The notes: generated by a model from the letters alone, not told the origin. A stretch of DNA of 64,000 nt from Amycolatopsis tolypomycina (GCF_900105945.1 NZ_FNSO01000002.1:750349-814348), one strand, 5' to 3'; shown: positions 1 to 9,159, counted from the first letter of the stretch. Program-made: numbers and translations.

Positions 1-55
1 CCCCGGGACCCGGCTTCCGGGTACGCAGCAAGCACGAGGGGAAGAGAAAGCGCGG

Positions 56-1804
56 ATGTCCGTCACCACTCCTCCACGTCCGCCTGGCCCGCCCGGGCCC
101 CCGCCGCCCGGTGGCCGTCCGCCGGGCCCGCCGCCGCGGCCGGGCAGACCCGGTGGCCCCGGTGGTCCTGGTGGAGTTCCCGGTGGGCCCGGTGGCGTTC
201 CCGGCGGCCCGGGTGGTCCTGGTGGCGTTCCTGGCGCGCCCGGTGGTCCCGGCATGCCTCCTCGTGGTCCCGGTGGCCCTGGTCCCGGCGGACCGGGCGG
301 CCCCGGCGGACGTCCTGGCGGCCCGGGTGGCCCCGGCGGTCCCGGCGGCGGTGGCCCTGGCGGTCCGGGTGGTCCCGGCGGCGGTGGCCCTGGCGGTCCG
401 GGTGGTCCCGGCGGCGGTCCCGGCGGGCCTGGTGGCCCTGGCGGCGGTGGCCCTGGCGGCCCAGGTGGTCCCGGTGGCGGTGGTCCTGGCGGCCCGGGTG
501 GCCCCGGCGGCGGCCCGCAGGGGCCCGACGACAGCGGTCCCGCCACTCCCCCGCCCGGCCCGGCCCGGGTGGCCCCGCCGGCGCGGCGCCGGTCCGCGGG
601 CGTCACCCTCGGCCCGCTGCCCGTCGCGAACCTCGTCGTGCTCGAAGTCGGCCTCGCGATCGGTCTCGTCCTGCTCGCGATCGACATGTCGCTGAAGTAC
701 GTCGGCATCGGCATCGTCGGCTTCGCCCTGATCGTCGCGCTGCTGCGCCGGCGCGGCCGCTGGTTCACCCAGTGGGTCGGCCTGACGCTGCGCTACAGCT
801 TCCGCTCGCACGACCGGGTGGCCAACCCGCTGCCGCCGAGCTCCGTCGAAGCCATGGCCGCCGAAGAGACCACCGTCACCGGCCCCGACGACGCCAGGGT
901 GAACCTGCTGCGCATCGCCGTGCCCGACCTCGTCGTGGCGCACGGTGTCGACCACGAACGCCAGCAGGTCGGGCTCGCCTGGAACGACGGCACCTGGACG
1001 GCGGTGCTGCTCGTCGAGCCGGCCCCGGCGTTGATCACCCAGGCCGACGGGGCGCCGAGCCTGCCGCTGTCGGCGCTGGCGCCCTGCCTCGAAGACCGCG
1101 GTGTGGTCCTCGACTCCATCCAGATGATCTGGCACTGCTACCCGGGCAGCGCGGCGCTGCCGTCGGACTCGCCGGCACTCAGCTCCTACATGGAGGTGCT
1201 GGGCCCGCTGCCCGCGGCGGCGCGGCGGACGACGTGGGTGGCGATCCGGCTCGACCCGAAGCGGTGCCCGGCGGCGATCCGGGAGCGTGGCGGCGGCGTC
1301 GTCGGCGCCCACCGCGCGCTCATCGGCGCGCTGTCGCGGGTGCGCAACGCGCTGGAGTCCCAGGGTGTGCCGACGCGGCCGCTCGACCCGGACGAGCTGC
1401 TGCGCGCGAGCATCTCGGCCGCGGAGCTGACCGCCGTTGCCGGGTCGCCCACCAAGGTGACGCTGCAGGAACGCTGGTCCGGCGTGACCGCGGCCGGCAT
1501 CGGGCACGCGAGCTACGCCATCACGGGCTGGCCGAAGGGCAAGGTCACCAGCAGCCTGAACGCGCTGACGAGCGTCCGCGCGCTGTCGGCGACGCTCGCG
1601 ATGTCGATCTCGCCGGCGTCCGACGAGGGCAAGATCGGGCTGCGCGGCGTGGTCCGGTTGAGCGCGCGGAACCCGCGTGAGCTCGACGCCGCCGACCAGC
1701 GGCTGAACGGGCTGTCCGAGCGGCTGGGCGTGGACCTGACGCCGCTGCGCGGGCTGCAGGTGTCCGCGTTCGCCGCGACGTTGCCGATCGGAGGCACAGC
1801 ATGA
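56..1804 (+). CDS. eccE: Type VII secretion protein EccE-like, with collagen-like N-terminus
   Basis: This 582-residue protein is probably the EccE component of an ESX (type VII) secretion membrane complex. Residues 1-158 are almost only Gly and Pro (repeats of GGPGGPGGGG type), followed by a Pro-rich linker, two adjacent membrane helices near residues 192-210 and 214-230, a basic stop (RRRGRWF) and a long soluble C-terminal domain, which is the usual EccE topology. The Gly/Pro segment is extra compared with mycobacterial EccE. The ATG at 56 follows a purine-rich AGGGGAAGAG. The reading frame is open to the window edge, so a longer N-terminus is not excluded. The gene stops in an ATGA overlap with the next minigene. 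The family call is from architecture and context, not a strong signature motif. Confidence 0.7.
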   Translation: MSVTTPPRPPGPPGPPPPGGRPPGPPPRPGRPGGPGGPGGVPGGPGGVPGGPGGPGGVPGAPGGPGMPPRGPGGPGPGGPGGPGGRPGGPGGPGGPGGGGPGGPGGPGGGGPGGPGGPGGGPGGPGGPGGGGPGGPGGPGGGGPGGPGGPGGGPQGPDDSGPATPPPGPARVAPPARRRSAGVTLGPLPVANLVVLEVGLAIGLVLLAIDMSLKYVGIGIVGFALIVALLRRRGRWFTQWVGLTLRYSFRSHDRVANPLPPSSVEAMAAEETTVTGPDDARVNLLRIAVPDLVVAHGVDHERQQVGLAWNDGTWTAVLLVEPAPALITQADGAPSLPLSALAPCLEDRGVVLDSIQMIWHCYPGSAALPSDSPALSSYMEVLGPLPAAARRTTWVAIRLDPKRCPAAIRERGGGVVGAHRALIGALSRVRNALESQGVPTRPLDPDELLRASISAAELTAVAGSPTKVTLQERWSGVTAAGIGHASYAITGWPKGKVTSSLNALTSVRALSATLAMSISPASDEGKIGLRGVVRLSARNPRELDAADQRLNGLSERLGVDLTPLRGLQVSAFAATLPIGGTA

Positions 1805-1881
1805 GGGAGCTTGCGCCCGAATCATCCAACACTGCGTCTTCGGCGAATGCCGCGCCGAGCGTTAGCGAGGTGTGCGCATGA
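1801..1881 (+). CDS. 26-codon minigene linking eccE and the next gene
   Basis: An ATG at 1801 overlaps the eccE stop (ATGA), and this 26-codon frame ends in a TGA at 1879-1881 that overlaps the ATG of the next gene at 1878. The peptide begins MRELAPESSN and has no recognisable domain. The double ATGA-type overlap is what a translational-coupling leader would look like. Its base composition is less GC-rich than its neighbours, and on the other strand it also reads open. It could instead be a short dispersed repeat that happens to be in frame. No function can be assigned. Confidence 0.35.
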   Translation: MRELAPESSNTASSANAAPSVSEVCA

Positions 1882-2597
1882 GTTCGCGCGTCCGTGACGC
1901 CGGGCAGAACAGTGGCGTGGCACCGGAGTTCACGGTCGATCCCGCGCTGCTCGACGCGATCAGCCCGTCGGGTGACCGCGGGGGCATCGTGCTCGGCTCG
2001 GGCCTCAAGGGCGAGCCGCTGACGATCTCGGCGCTGCGCTCGACCCCGACCCGGATCGTGCTGGTCGGCGGGCTGTACCTGGCCCGCCAGGTGGCCATGC
2101 GGGCGATGGCGGTCGGCGCGTGGGTCGTGGTCGCGACCGGGCGCCCGACCGAGTGGCAGGTGCTGTCCCGGGCGGCGGGCAGCCGCGACGGGCGGCCGTC
2201 GCCGCTGGTGCAGATCCGCCGGCTCTCGCCGGTCGAGCTGCCGCGGCCGTCGGAGGACGCCCCGCTGCTGGTGGTGACCGACGGCGGCCCGACCCCGCAG
2301 GACCTGTTCCCGCCCCGCTCGCCCTGGCAGACGACGGTGTACGTGCTCCCGTACCTGCACCCGCAGGCGGGCGCGACGGCCAACGCGGCGGACCTGGTGC
2401 TGATGCAGCGCCTCCCGGCCGGCCAGGCCGAGCTGGCGGCCCGCATCTGGCGCCTGCCGCCCCAGATGATGCGCCAGCTGACGACGTTGCAGGACGACCA
2501 GGTGGTGGCCCTCGGCCGCAACCTGTGGCGCCCCCTGCGCCTGGTCACCACAGGCAAGGAGCAGCAGCTCCTCGGCCCAGTCCGCCGCGGCGACTGA
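1878..2597 (+). CDS. Hypothetical protein, ESX-locus associated
   Basis: A 239-residue soluble protein of unknown function lying directly after eccE, so probably co-transcribed with the secretion locus. It has no signal peptide and no clear membrane helix. A hydrophobic core stretch (RIVLVGGLYLARQ) and a central GAWVVVATGRPTEWQVL suggest a Rossmann-like alpha/beta fold, but no nucleotide-binding motif is convincing. ATG 1878 is chosen because it overlaps the upstream minigene stop. A GTG six bases earlier (1872) would add two residues. The gene ends four bases before the large inverted repeat that separates it from the convergent truA. Confidence 0.6.
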   Translation: MSSRVRDAGQNSGVAPEFTVDPALLDAISPSGDRGGIVLGSGLKGEPLTISALRSTPTRIVLVGGLYLARQVAMRAMAVGAWVVVATGRPTEWQVLSRAAGSRDGRPSPLVQIRRLSPVELPRPSEDAPLLVVTDGGPTPQDLFPPRSPWQTTVYVLPYLHPQAGATANAADLVLMQRLPAGQAELAARIWRLPPQMMRQLTTLQDDQVVALGRNLWRPLRLVTTGKEQQLLGPVRRGD

Positions 2598-2600
2598 CTC

Positions 2601-2657
2601 ATGTCATGAACGACTCTTTCATGACGTCTGGCGTCATGAAAGAGTCGTTCATGACAT
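2601..2657. repeat. Perfect 26-bp inverted repeat (bidirectional terminator or dispersed palindrome)
   Basis: Positions 2601-2626 and 2632-2657 are exact reverse complements with a 5-base loop. The hairpin lies between two convergent genes and overlaps the last codons of truA. Each arm contains the unit TGAACGACTCTTTCATGACG, versions of which recur at 28.0 and 28.2 kb. It lacks a long T tract, so it is either a symmetrical terminator or a copy of a mobile-type palindromic repeat. Confidence 0.85.
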
Positions 2658-3485
2658 CGGGGTGCGGACGTTCCTCGTCTGCTCCGCGCGGGCCGCGAGT
2701 TCGGCGTCCGGCGGGTAGTCCACGCCGAGCAGGGTGAGGCCGTGGGCCGGGGCGACCGCGCTGTCGCGGATGCCGCTCTCCAGGACCTTCGACGGCCACG
2801 CGTCGGTGCGGCGGCCGTCGCCGACCAGCAGCAGCACGCCGACCAGGCTGCGGACCATCGAATGGCAGAACGCGTCCGCCGAGACCCGGACCTCCAGCAG
2901 GTGGTCGTCCACCCGCTCCCACTCGAGGCGCTGCAGCTCGCGGATCGTCGTGCCCGTGTCGCGCTGCTTGCAGTACGCCGCGAAGTCGTGCAGACCCAGC
3001 AGTTCCGCGGCCGCCGCGTTCATCGCGTCCGTCGACAGTGGACGGTTCCAGGCCAGCGTGTCGTGGCGGCGCAGCGGGTCCACGCCCCAGGGCGCGTCCG
3101 AGACGCGGTAGCGGTAGTGACGGCGGATCGCGGAGAACCGGGCGTCGAAGCCCGCGGGCGCGATCCGGGCGCCGAGCACGCGGACGTCACCCGGCAGGAG
3201 ACGGTTCCAGCGGCCCACCATGCGGGTCAGGTCCGGGATGCCCTCGGGAGACACGGGAACGCGGCCTGAGGGCCCGGAAAGAGGCACCACGTCGACGTGG
3301 ACCACCTGGCCGGTCGCGTGCACGCCGGCGTCCGTGCGGCCCGCCACGACGACGGACTTCGGCACGGCGGCCCCGGGCGGCTGCTTCCGCAGTGCCTCCT
3401 CCAGGAGGCCTTGGACCGTCCGGCGGCCCGGCTGCCGGGCCCAGCCCGAGAAGTCCGTGCCGTCGTAGGAGACGTCCAGGCGCAG
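2649..3485 (-). CDS. truA: tRNA pseudouridine(38-40) synthase TruA
   Basis: TruA isomerises uridines 38-40 in the anticodon arm of tRNAs. The catalytic motif [13 protein letters not shown] is clear, as are [17 protein letters not shown] and the C-terminal [19 protein letters not shown]. Homology starts at [17 protein letters not shown], upstream of the first GTG (3365). At the expected start the codon reads GTT (3491), which is not a legal start, although GGGGAGG sits 8 bases before it. CTG at 3485 is the nearest permitted start and is used here, giving 278 residues. The gene is last in the infA-rpoA-rplQ group, as usual in actinobacteria, and its ribosome site lies inside a hairpin. Confidence 0.9.
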   Translation of the reverse strand: MRLDVSYDGTDFSGWARQPGRRTVQGLLEEALRKQPPGAAVPKSVVVAGRTDAGVHATGQVVHVDVVPLSGPSGRVPVSPEGIPDLTRMVGRWNRLLPGDVRVLGARIAPAGFDARFSAIRRHYRYRVSDAPWGVDPLRRHDTLAWNRPLSTDAMNAAAAELLGLHDFAAYCKQRDTGTTIRELQRLEWERVDDHLLEVRVSADAFCHSMVRSLVGVLLLVGDGRRTDAWPSKVLESGIRDSAVAPAHGLTLLGVDYPPDAELAARAEQTRNVRTPMS

Positions 3486-3490
3486 ACGAA

Positions 3491-3525
3491 CGAGCCCGCC
3501 CTCCCCGGGGGGAGTGGCGGGCTCG
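3491..3525 (-). terminator. Hairpin between rplQ and truA overlapping the truA ribosome site
   Basis: CGAGCCCGCC (3491-3500) pairs with GGCGGGCTCG (3516-3525), and the inner bases CTCCCC/GGGGAG extend the stem. On the - strand the right arm contains the truA GGGGAGG sequence. It could partly terminate the rplQ transcript or limit truA translation. Confidence 0.5.
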
Positions 3526-3552
3526 TCCGGTGTCGAATCGGCCGTCAGGACG

Positions 3553-4101
3553 TCAGTCCTTCTTGGCGTCGGCGTCGGTCTCCTCCGAGGCAGGAGCCTC
3601 GGTGGTCTCCTCGGCCTTGGCCTCCTCGGCGGCGGGCGCCTCGGTGGTCTCCTCGGTCGAGGTCTCCTCGGCAGCCGGGGCGGCGGCCTTCTCGTCCTTG
3701 GCGAACTTGGTCTTGCGCGCGCGCTCGGCCTCGGACGTCACGGTCTTCTCGGCCACCAGCTCGATGACGGCCATGGCGGCGTTGTCGCCCTTGCGCGGCA
3801 TCGTCTTGGTGATCCGGGTGTAGCCACCCGCACGCTCCGCGAAGTGCGGACCGATCTCGGCGAACAGCTTGTGCAGGACGTCCTTGTCACGGACGACCTT
3901 CTGCACCTGACGGCGGTTGTGCAGGTCGCCCCGCTTCGCCTTCGTGATCAGCTTCTCGGCCAGCGGGCGGACCCGGCGGGCCTTCGCCTCGGTGGTCGTG
4001 ATCTTGCCGTGCTCGAACAGCTGCGTGGCCAAGTTGGCCAGGATCAGCCGCTCGTGCGCGGACGACCCGCCGAGCCGGGCTCCCTTGGTAGGGGTGGGCA
4101 T
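3553..4101 (-). CDS. rplQ: 50S ribosomal protein L17
   Basis: L17 binds 23S rRNA near the exit tunnel. The conserved core ([21 protein letters not shown], residues 5-25 region) fills about the first 120 residues. The remaining 55 or so residues are an Ala/Glu/Thr-rich acidic tail with EETTEAP-type repeats, longer than in most bacteria but familiar in actinobacteria. Start ATG 4101. It follows rpoA by 41 bases and precedes truA. Confidence 0.97.
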   Translation of the reverse strand: MPTPTKGARLGGSSAHERLILANLATQLFEHGKITTTEAKARRVRPLAEKLITKAKRGDLHNRRQVQKVVRDKDVLHKLFAEIGPHFAERAGGYTRITKTMPRKGDNAAMAVIELVAEKTVTSEAERARKTKFAKDEKAAAPAAEETSTEETTEAPAAEEAKAEETTEAPASEETDADAKKD

Positions 4102-4142
4102 TGGTTCTCCTAGTTCAGCTCACAGCGTCCAGGCACAAAGCC

Positions 4143-5213
4143 TCAGAGCTGCTCGGTCTCTGCGTAGTCCTGGCCATCGTCGTGGCCGTCCGAAATCCCG
4201 TCGGCGATGCTGCCGACACCCTCCGACCAGCCTTCACCGTCGTAGCTGGCGGCCGCCGCGGTCGGGTCGAACCCGGGCGGGCTGTCCTTCAGCGCGAGGC
4301 CGAGGCCGACGAGCTTGAGCTTGACCTCGTCGATCGACTTGGCGCCGAAGTTGCGGATGTCGAGCAGGTCCGCCTCGCTGCGCGAGACGAGCTCGCCCAC
4401 CGTGTGGATGCCCTCGCGCTTGAGGCAGTTGTACGACCGGACGGTGAGGTCCAGGTCCTCGATCGGCATCGCGTAGGCGGCGATGGTGTCCGCCTCCTGC
4501 GGCGACGGGCCGATCTCGATGCCCTCGGCGTCGACGTTCAGCTCGCGGGCGAGACCGAACAGCTCCACCAGCGTCTTGCCGGCCGACGCGACCGCGTCGC
4601 GCGGCGTGATCGACGGCTTGGTCTCGACGTCCAGGATCAGCTTGTCGAAGTCGGTGCGCTGCTCGACACGGGTGGCCTCGACCTTGTAGGTCACCTTGAG
4701 CACCGGCGAGTAGATCGAGTCGACCGGGATCCGGCCGATCTCCGCGCCCGCCTGCTTGTTCTGCAGGGCCGGAACGTAACCGCGGCCGCGCTCGACGACG
4801 AGCTCGATCTCGAGCTTGCCCTTGCCGTTCAGCGACGCGATGTGCAGATCCGGGTTGTGCACGGTGACACCCGCCGGCGGCACGATGTCGGCCGCCGTGA
4901 CCTCACCCGGGCCCTGCTTGCGCAGGTACATGGTGACCGGCTCGTCCTCTTCCGAGGACACCACGAGCTCCTTGAGGTTCAGGATGATGTCGGTGACGTC
5001 TTCCTTCACCCCGGGAACGGTGGTGAACTCGTGCAGCACGCCGTCGATGCGGATGCTCGTCACGGCCGCGCCCGGGATGGACGACAGCAGCGTGCGACGC
5101 AGCGAGTTGCCGAGCGTGTAGCCGAAGCCGGGCTCCAGCGGTTCGATGGTGAACCGGGAGCGGGTCTCGTTGACCGTCTCTTCGCCGAGAGCCGGCCGCT
5201 GGGAAATCAGCAT
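4143..5213 (-). CDS. rpoA: DNA-directed RNA polymerase subunit alpha
   Basis: RpoA nucleates assembly of RNA polymerase and contacts UP elements and activators. The 356-residue protein shows the dimerisation domain ([20 protein letters not shown]) and the C-terminal helix-hairpin-helix domain ([29 protein letters not shown]). About 40 extra residues at the end are acidic and low in complexity. ATG 5213 gives the usual MLISQRP start. It lies between rpsD and rplQ, the standard order of the alpha operon. Confidence 0.98.
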   Translation of the reverse strand: MLISQRPALGEETVNETRSRFTIEPLEPGFGYTLGNSLRRTLLSSIPGAAVTSIRIDGVLHEFTTVPGVKEDVTDIILNLKELVVSSEEDEPVTMYLRKQGPGEVTAADIVPPAGVTVHNPDLHIASLNGKGKLEIELVVERGRGYVPALQNKQAGAEIGRIPVDSIYSPVLKVTYKVEATRVEQRTDFDKLILDVETKPSITPRDAVASAGKTLVELFGLARELNVDAEGIEIGPSPQEADTIAAYAMPIEDLDLTVRSYNCLKREGIHTVGELVSRSEADLLDIRNFGAKSIDEVKLKLVGLGLALKDSPPGFDPTAAAASYDGEGWSEGVGSIADGISDGHDDGQDYAETEQL

Positions 5214-5318
5214 TTCTTCCTAGTTCCTTTCCAGACGACGCCCGCCATATGACGTCGAAGGGATGGCGCGGCGGCGGCGCACCTGTCGCGCCGCCGCCCT
5301 GCGTCCGACGGTGCCGGA

Positions 5319-5924
5319 CTACTTCGAGTAGAGCTCGACGATCAGCTGTTCCTGAACCGGAACGTCGATCTGCGCACGCTCCGGCAGCTGGTGGACCAGC
5401 ACGCGGAGGTTGGACTGGACGACCTGCAGCCACGCCGGGATCGGGCGGTCGCCGAAGGACTCCTTCGCCGCGACGAACGGCAGCATGCCCATGGACTTCG
5501 GCCGCACGTCGATGATGTCCCACTTGGTGACCTGGAACGACGGGACGTTCACCTTCTGGCCGTTGACCAGGAAGTGGCCGTGGCTCACCAGCTGACGCGC
5601 CTGGCGGCGGGTGCGGGCGATGCCGGCGCGGTAGATCACGTTGTCCAGGCGGGACTCGAGGATCTGCAGCAGGTTCTCACCGGTCTTGCCAGGACGCCGG
5701 ACGGCTTCCTTGTAGTACCGGACGAACTGACGCTCGAGAACGCCGTAGGTGTAGCGAGCCTTCTGCTTCTCCTGCGACTGCAGGAGGTACTCGGACTCCT
5801 TGATGCGCCCGCGGCCGTGCTGGCCCGGCGGGTAGGGGCGACGCTCGAAAGCCTGGTCGCCGCCGATGAGGTCAACCTTGAGGCGACGCGAAATACGCGT
5901 CGCGGGGCCGGTGTAACGAGCCAT
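5319..5924 (-). CDS. rpsD: 30S ribosomal protein S4
   Basis: S4 is a primary 16S rRNA binder that starts 30S assembly. All 201 residues match the family, including the S4 RNA-binding domain (ESRLDNVIYRAG, RQLVSHGHFLVNG). There is no cysteine in the protein, so this is the zinc-free form typical of actinobacteria. ATG 5924, with rpsK 23 bases upstream and rpoA 105 bases downstream. Confidence 0.98.
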   Translation of the reverse strand: MARYTGPATRISRRLKVDLIGGDQAFERRPYPPGQHGRGRIKESEYLLQSQEKQKARYTYGVLERQFVRYYKEAVRRPGKTGENLLQILESRLDNVIYRAGIARTRRQARQLVSHGHFLVNGQKVNVPSFQVTKWDIIDVRPKSMGMLPFVAAKESFGDRPIPAWLQVVQSNLRVLVHQLPERAQIDVPVQEQLIVELYSK

Positions 5925-5947
5925 TTCTTCTTACTCCTCCCCGTTCC

Positions 5948-6355
5948 TCAGACCCGGCGCCGCTTGGGCGGGCGGCAGCCGTTGTGAGGCTGCGGGGTCA
6001 CGTCCTGGATGGTGCCGACCTCGAGGCCGGCCGCCTGCAGCGAGCGGATCGCCGTCTCGCGGCCCGAACCCGGGCCCTTCACGAAGACGTCGACCTTCTT
6101 CATGCCGTGCTCGGCGGCCTTGCGGGCAGCGTTTTCGGCGGCCATCTGCGCGGCGAACGGGGTGGACTTGCGCGAGCCCTTGAAGCCCACGTGACCACTC
6201 GACGCCCACGCGATCACGGCACCGGTCGGGTCCGTGATCGAGACGATGGTGTTGTTGAAGGTGCTCTTGATGTGCGCGTGACCGTGCGCGACATTCTTCT
6301 TTTCCTTGCGGCGGACCTTCTTGGCCCCGGCCGCAGTACGAGACTTCGGTGGCAT
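5948..6355 (-). CDS. rpsK: 30S ribosomal protein S11
   Basis: S11 lies on the 30S platform and helps form the mRNA exit region. The 135-residue sequence has the signature [27 protein letters not shown] and the ending [13 protein letters not shown]. Start ATG 6355. It is the second 30S gene of the alpha operon, between rpsM and rpsD. Confidence 0.98.
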   Translation of the reverse strand: MPPKSRTAAGAKKVRRKEKKNVAHGHAHIKSTFNNTIVSITDPTGAVIAWASSGHVGFKGSRKSTPFAAQMAAENAARKAAEHGMKKVDVFVKGPGSGRETAIRSLQAAGLEVGTIQDVTPQPHNGCRPPKRRRV

Positions 6356-6555
6356 GTTCTGAGGGTTCTCCTGTTAGCGCGCGTTCTCTTGGTGAGCGGC
6401 GACCGCTTCGGCCTGGCCGCGCCGGATGATCGAACCGGCGTCGGTGTACAGGTTGCGGAGCGCCATCGGGCGGGCGTAGAGCGCCTTGGGCGAGACACAA
6501 GCCGAGCCGCGGCGGTGCACGCCACCCATCTGCACGACCTTCTTGCCCTGGACGC

Positions 6556-6936
6556 TCACTTCTTGCCAGCCTTCTTCTTGCCGGCGACCGTCTTCTTCGG
6601 ACCCTTGCGGGTGCGGGCGTTCGTCTTGGTGCGCTGACCACGGACGGGAAGTCCGCGGCGCCAGCGAAGGCCCTCGTAGCACCCGATCTCGATCTTCCGA
6701 CGGATGTCGGCGTTCACCTCACGGCGAAGGTCACCCTCGACCTTGAAGTTCTCTTCGATGTACGTACGCAGCTTCGCGAGGTCGTCATCGCTGAGGTCCT
6801 TGACGCGGGTGTCCGCGTTGAGCTCGGCAGCCTTGATGAGCTGCTTCGAGCGGGTACGGCCGATGCCGTAGATGTACGTAAGCGCGATCTCCAACCGCTT
6901 CTCGCGGGGGAGGTCTACGCCAGCGAGTCGTGCCAT
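6556..6936 (-). CDS. rpsM: 30S ribosomal protein S13
   Basis: S13 sits in the 30S head and contacts the 50S subunit and P-site tRNA. It begins [14 protein letters not shown], has the helix-two-turn-helix segment [15 protein letters not shown], the conserved [19 protein letters not shown] and a lysine-rich end. It is 126 residues from ATG 6936. A 200-base gap separates it from rpmJ. The gap shows no further gene. Confidence 0.98.
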   Translation of the reverse strand: MARLAGVDLPREKRLEIALTYIYGIGRTRSKQLIKAAELNADTRVKDLSDDDLAKLRTYIEENFKVEGDLRREVNADIRRKIEIGCYEGLRWRRGLPVRGQRTKTNARTRKGPKKTVAGKKKAGKK

Positions 6937-7142
6937 TGGCGCTGATGCTCCTTCTTCGGTTTCGTCTTCAGGTCTGCTCCCCGTCCGGTTCCGGGACCGA
7001 CTCGCCTGTCGTGCCCTCGGCTTGCGCTTCGGGTGTCCCGGCCCCGGCCTGAAGCCCGGGGGTGGTCCGGCTCACGCGTGAGCCGGCAGGTGCGGGGAGG
7101 TTGGGTAAAGCCGTCAATCCACTCTGGTCGAGTGCTTGGCGA

Positions 7143-7256
7143 TCAGCCCTGCCGCTGCTTGTGCCGCAGGTTCTCGCAGATCACCATGATCCGGCCGTGA
7201 CGGCGGATCACCTTGCACTTGTCGCAGATCTTCTTGACGCTCGGCTGGACCTTCAC
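7143..7256 (-). CDS. rpmJ: 50S ribosomal protein L36, zinc-binding form
   Basis: A 37-residue L36 running from GTG 7256. The sequence has the CDKC, later Cys and His residues that bind zinc ([15 protein letters not shown], then [12 protein letters not shown]), so it is the zinc-containing form. It lies 37 bases downstream of infA, the normal order in actinobacteria. Confidence 0.97.
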   Translation of the reverse strand: MKVQPSVKKICDKCKVIRRHGRIMVICENLRHKQRQG

Positions 7257-7293
7257 GTCTTCTGCTCTCCTGCTTCTGAGCTGCTCTTCGTGA

Positions 7294-7515
7294 TCACTTG
7301 TAGCGGTAGACGATGCGACCACGAGAGAGGTCGTAGGGCGAAAGCTCCACGACAACCCTGTCCTCCGGCAGGATGCGGATGTAGTGCTGCCGCATCTTGC
7401 CGCTGATGTGAGCCAGGACCTTGTGACCGTTCTCCAACTCGACGCGGAACATCGCGTTGGGGAGCGGCTCGACTACGCGGCCTTCGACCTCGATGGCCCC
7501 GTCTTTCTTCGCCAT
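7294..7515 (-). CDS. infA: Translation initiation factor IF-1
   Basis: IF-1 occupies the ribosomal A site during initiation and assists IF-2 and IF-3. The 73-residue OB-fold protein starts [20 protein letters not shown] and ends [15 protein letters not shown], complete and of standard length. ATG 7515. It is the first gene of the infA-rpmJ-rpsM-rpsK-rpsD-rpoA-rplQ-truA run, with its own upstream region of 268 bases. Confidence 0.98.
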   Translation of the reverse strand: MAKKDGAIEVEGRVVEPLPNAMFRVELENGHKVLAHISGKMRQHYIRILPEDRVVVELSPYDLSRGRIVYRYK

Positions 7516-7679
7516 GTCCTCCGCTTTTCCTGTCGCTTTACTGCCTGCCGCCACACTGGTGATCATCATGAGCACTAGTGCTGGTTGGGTGGTGCGCCGG
7601 CACACCGGTGCCCGAGTCCCAGTAGACCGTGAATTCACGAGCGCGCAGGATCCGGGCGCGATAAGTGCGCCGACTTGAC

Positions 7680-7709
7680 AGTGTACGCAACTCGTGTCGC
7701 GACCCCCAA
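7680..7709 (-). promoter_or_regulatory. Candidate infA promoter
   Basis: On the - strand TTGGGG (7709-7704) and TACACT (7685-7680) are separated by 18 bases, about 165 bases before infA. The -35 box overlaps a small hairpin (7702-7718, ACCCCC/GGGGGT) that could end the upstream map transcript. This is pattern matching only. Confidence 0.3.
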
Positions 7710-7783
7710 ACCGGGGGTGACCATGCTAAAGGAGCGTGCAGGTGGATGTGATGGCGATCACCACTTGTGGGTGAATCCCCAGC

Positions 7784-8560
7784 TCAGGAGTCCTCGGCGG
7801 CAGTGAGCACCCAGGGGCCGTCTTCGGTGATCGCGACGGTGTGCTCCCAGTGGGCCGCGCGGGAGCCGTCGGCCGTGACGACCGTCCAGCCGTCGTCCAG
7901 CTCGCGGGTCTCGCCGCCGCCGCCGGTGAGCATCGGCTCGATGGCCAGGGCCATGCCGGGCTTGAGCCGCGGGCCCTTACCGGGCTTGCCGACGTTCGGC
8001 AGGAACGGGTCCATGTGCATCTGGCGGCCGATGCCGTGGCCGCCGTACTCGACGATCATCCCGTACTCGATGCCGTCGTCGCGGCCCGCGCGCTCGGCGG
8101 CGGACTGCACGGCGTAGGAGATGTCGGTGAGCCGGCCGCCGGCGGTGACCGCCTCGATGCCGGCCCACATCGCCGCCTCGGTCGCCGCGGACAGCGCGAG
8201 GTCGGCGTCGGAGACCTTGCCGATGGCCAGCGTGACGGCGGAGTCGCCGTGCCAGCCGTCGAGGATGGCGCCGCAGTCGACGGAGATGATGTCGCCGTCG
8301 GCCAGCACCTGGGTCTTCGCCGGGATGCCGTGGACGATCTGCTCGTTGACCGACGCGCAGATCGACGCCGGGAACCCGTGGTAGCCCTTGAACGACGGCA
8401 CCGCGCCGGCGTCCCGGATCGTCTGCTCGGCCAGCTCGTCGAGCTCGGCCGTGCTGACGCCGGGCTTCGCCGCCGCGCGGACCGCCGCGAGCGTGCGGGC
8501 GACGACGAGGCCCGCGGCCCGCATCGCCTGCAGCTCGTCCGGGGTCTTGACTTCGATCAT
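7784..8560 (-). CDS. map: Type I methionine aminopeptidase
   Basis: Removes the initiator Met from nascent proteins. The five metal ligands of the family are visible in order: two Asp in SVDCGAILDGWHGDS, His in GHGIGRQMH, Glu in AIEPML and Glu in EHTVAITEDG. The 258-residue length fits the type Ia enzyme without the zinc-finger extension. ATG 8560 (MIEVKTPDEL) is the family start, preferred over an upstream in-frame ATG at 8608 that would overlap adk. The gene is third in secY-adk-map. Confidence 0.97.
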   Translation of the reverse strand: MIEVKTPDELQAMRAAGLVVARTLAAVRAAAKPGVSTAELDELAEQTIRDAGAVPSFKGYHGFPASICASVNEQIVHGIPAKTQVLADGDIISVDCGAILDGWHGDSAVTLAIGKVSDADLALSAATEAAMWAGIEAVTAGGRLTDISYAVQSAAERAGRDDGIEYGMIVEYGGHGIGRQMHMDPFLPNVGKPGKGPRLKPGMALAIEPMLTGGGGETRELDDGWTVVTADGSRAAHWEHTVAITEDGPWVLTAAEDS

Positions 8561-8604
8561 GCGCCCACGGCGGAGCACTTGCAGAACACGCAATCCTCCG
8601 AGGT

Positions 8605-9159
8605 TCACGTGCGGTCGCGCAGCGCTTTCAGCACCCGGCCGGAGATCTCCTCGACACTGCCGACGCCGTCGACGGTCACCAGGATGTCGGCGTAGTACTC
8701 CAGCAGCGGCGCGGTGTCCGACACGTAGATCTGCTGACGGCGGCGGATGACCTCTTCGGTGTCGTCCGCCCGGCCGCGCGACATGAGCCGCGCGACGACG
8801 ACGTCCTCCGGGACCTGGAGCTGGATGACGGCGTCGAGCGAGACGTCGGCGTCGCCCAGGATCTCGCCGAGGACCTCGGCCTGCTTGGTGTTGCGAGGGA
8901 AGCCGTCGAGCAGGAAGCCGACCTTGGCGTCCGGCTCGGCGAGCCGCTCGCGCACCATTTCGTTGGTCACCGAGTCGGGCACGAGCTCGCCCGAGTCCAG
9001 GTAGCGCTTCGCCTCCTGGCCGAGCGGGGTCTCCTGGCCGACGTGCGCGCGGAACAGGTCGCCCGTGGAGATGTGCGGGATGCGCAGCTGCTCCGACAGG
9101 GCCACCGCCTGCGTGCCCTTGCCCGCACCGGGCGGGCCGACGAGAACCAGGCGCGTCAC
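8605..9159 (-). CDS. adk: Adenylate kinase
   Basis: Interconverts ATP plus AMP with two ADP. The P-loop GPPGAGKGT is at the N-terminus, followed by the AMP-site [10 protein letters not shown] and FLLDGFPRN. The LID is short ([14 protein letters not shown]) with no zinc cysteines, giving 184 residues, the compact actinobacterial form. Its ATG at 9159 overlaps the secY stop by four bases (ATGA), so translation is coupled. Confidence 0.98.
   Translation of the reverse strand: MTRLVLVGPPGAGKGTQAVALSEQLRIPHISTGDLFRAHVGQETPLGQEAKRYLDSGELVPDSVTNEMVRERLAEPDAKVGFLLDGFPRNTKQAEVLGEILGDADVSLDAVIQLQVPEDVVVARLMSRGRADDTEEVIRRRQQIYVSDTAPLLEYYADILVTVDGVGSVEEISGRVLKALRDRT

Noticed and set aside
111..695. Val/Ala-rich frame on the + strand
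   Set aside because: A frame-shifted reading of the Gly-Pro repeats of eccE.
2599..2660. Peptides such as MNDSFMT as real small proteins
   Set aside because: They are translations of the palindromic repeat and lack ribosome sites.
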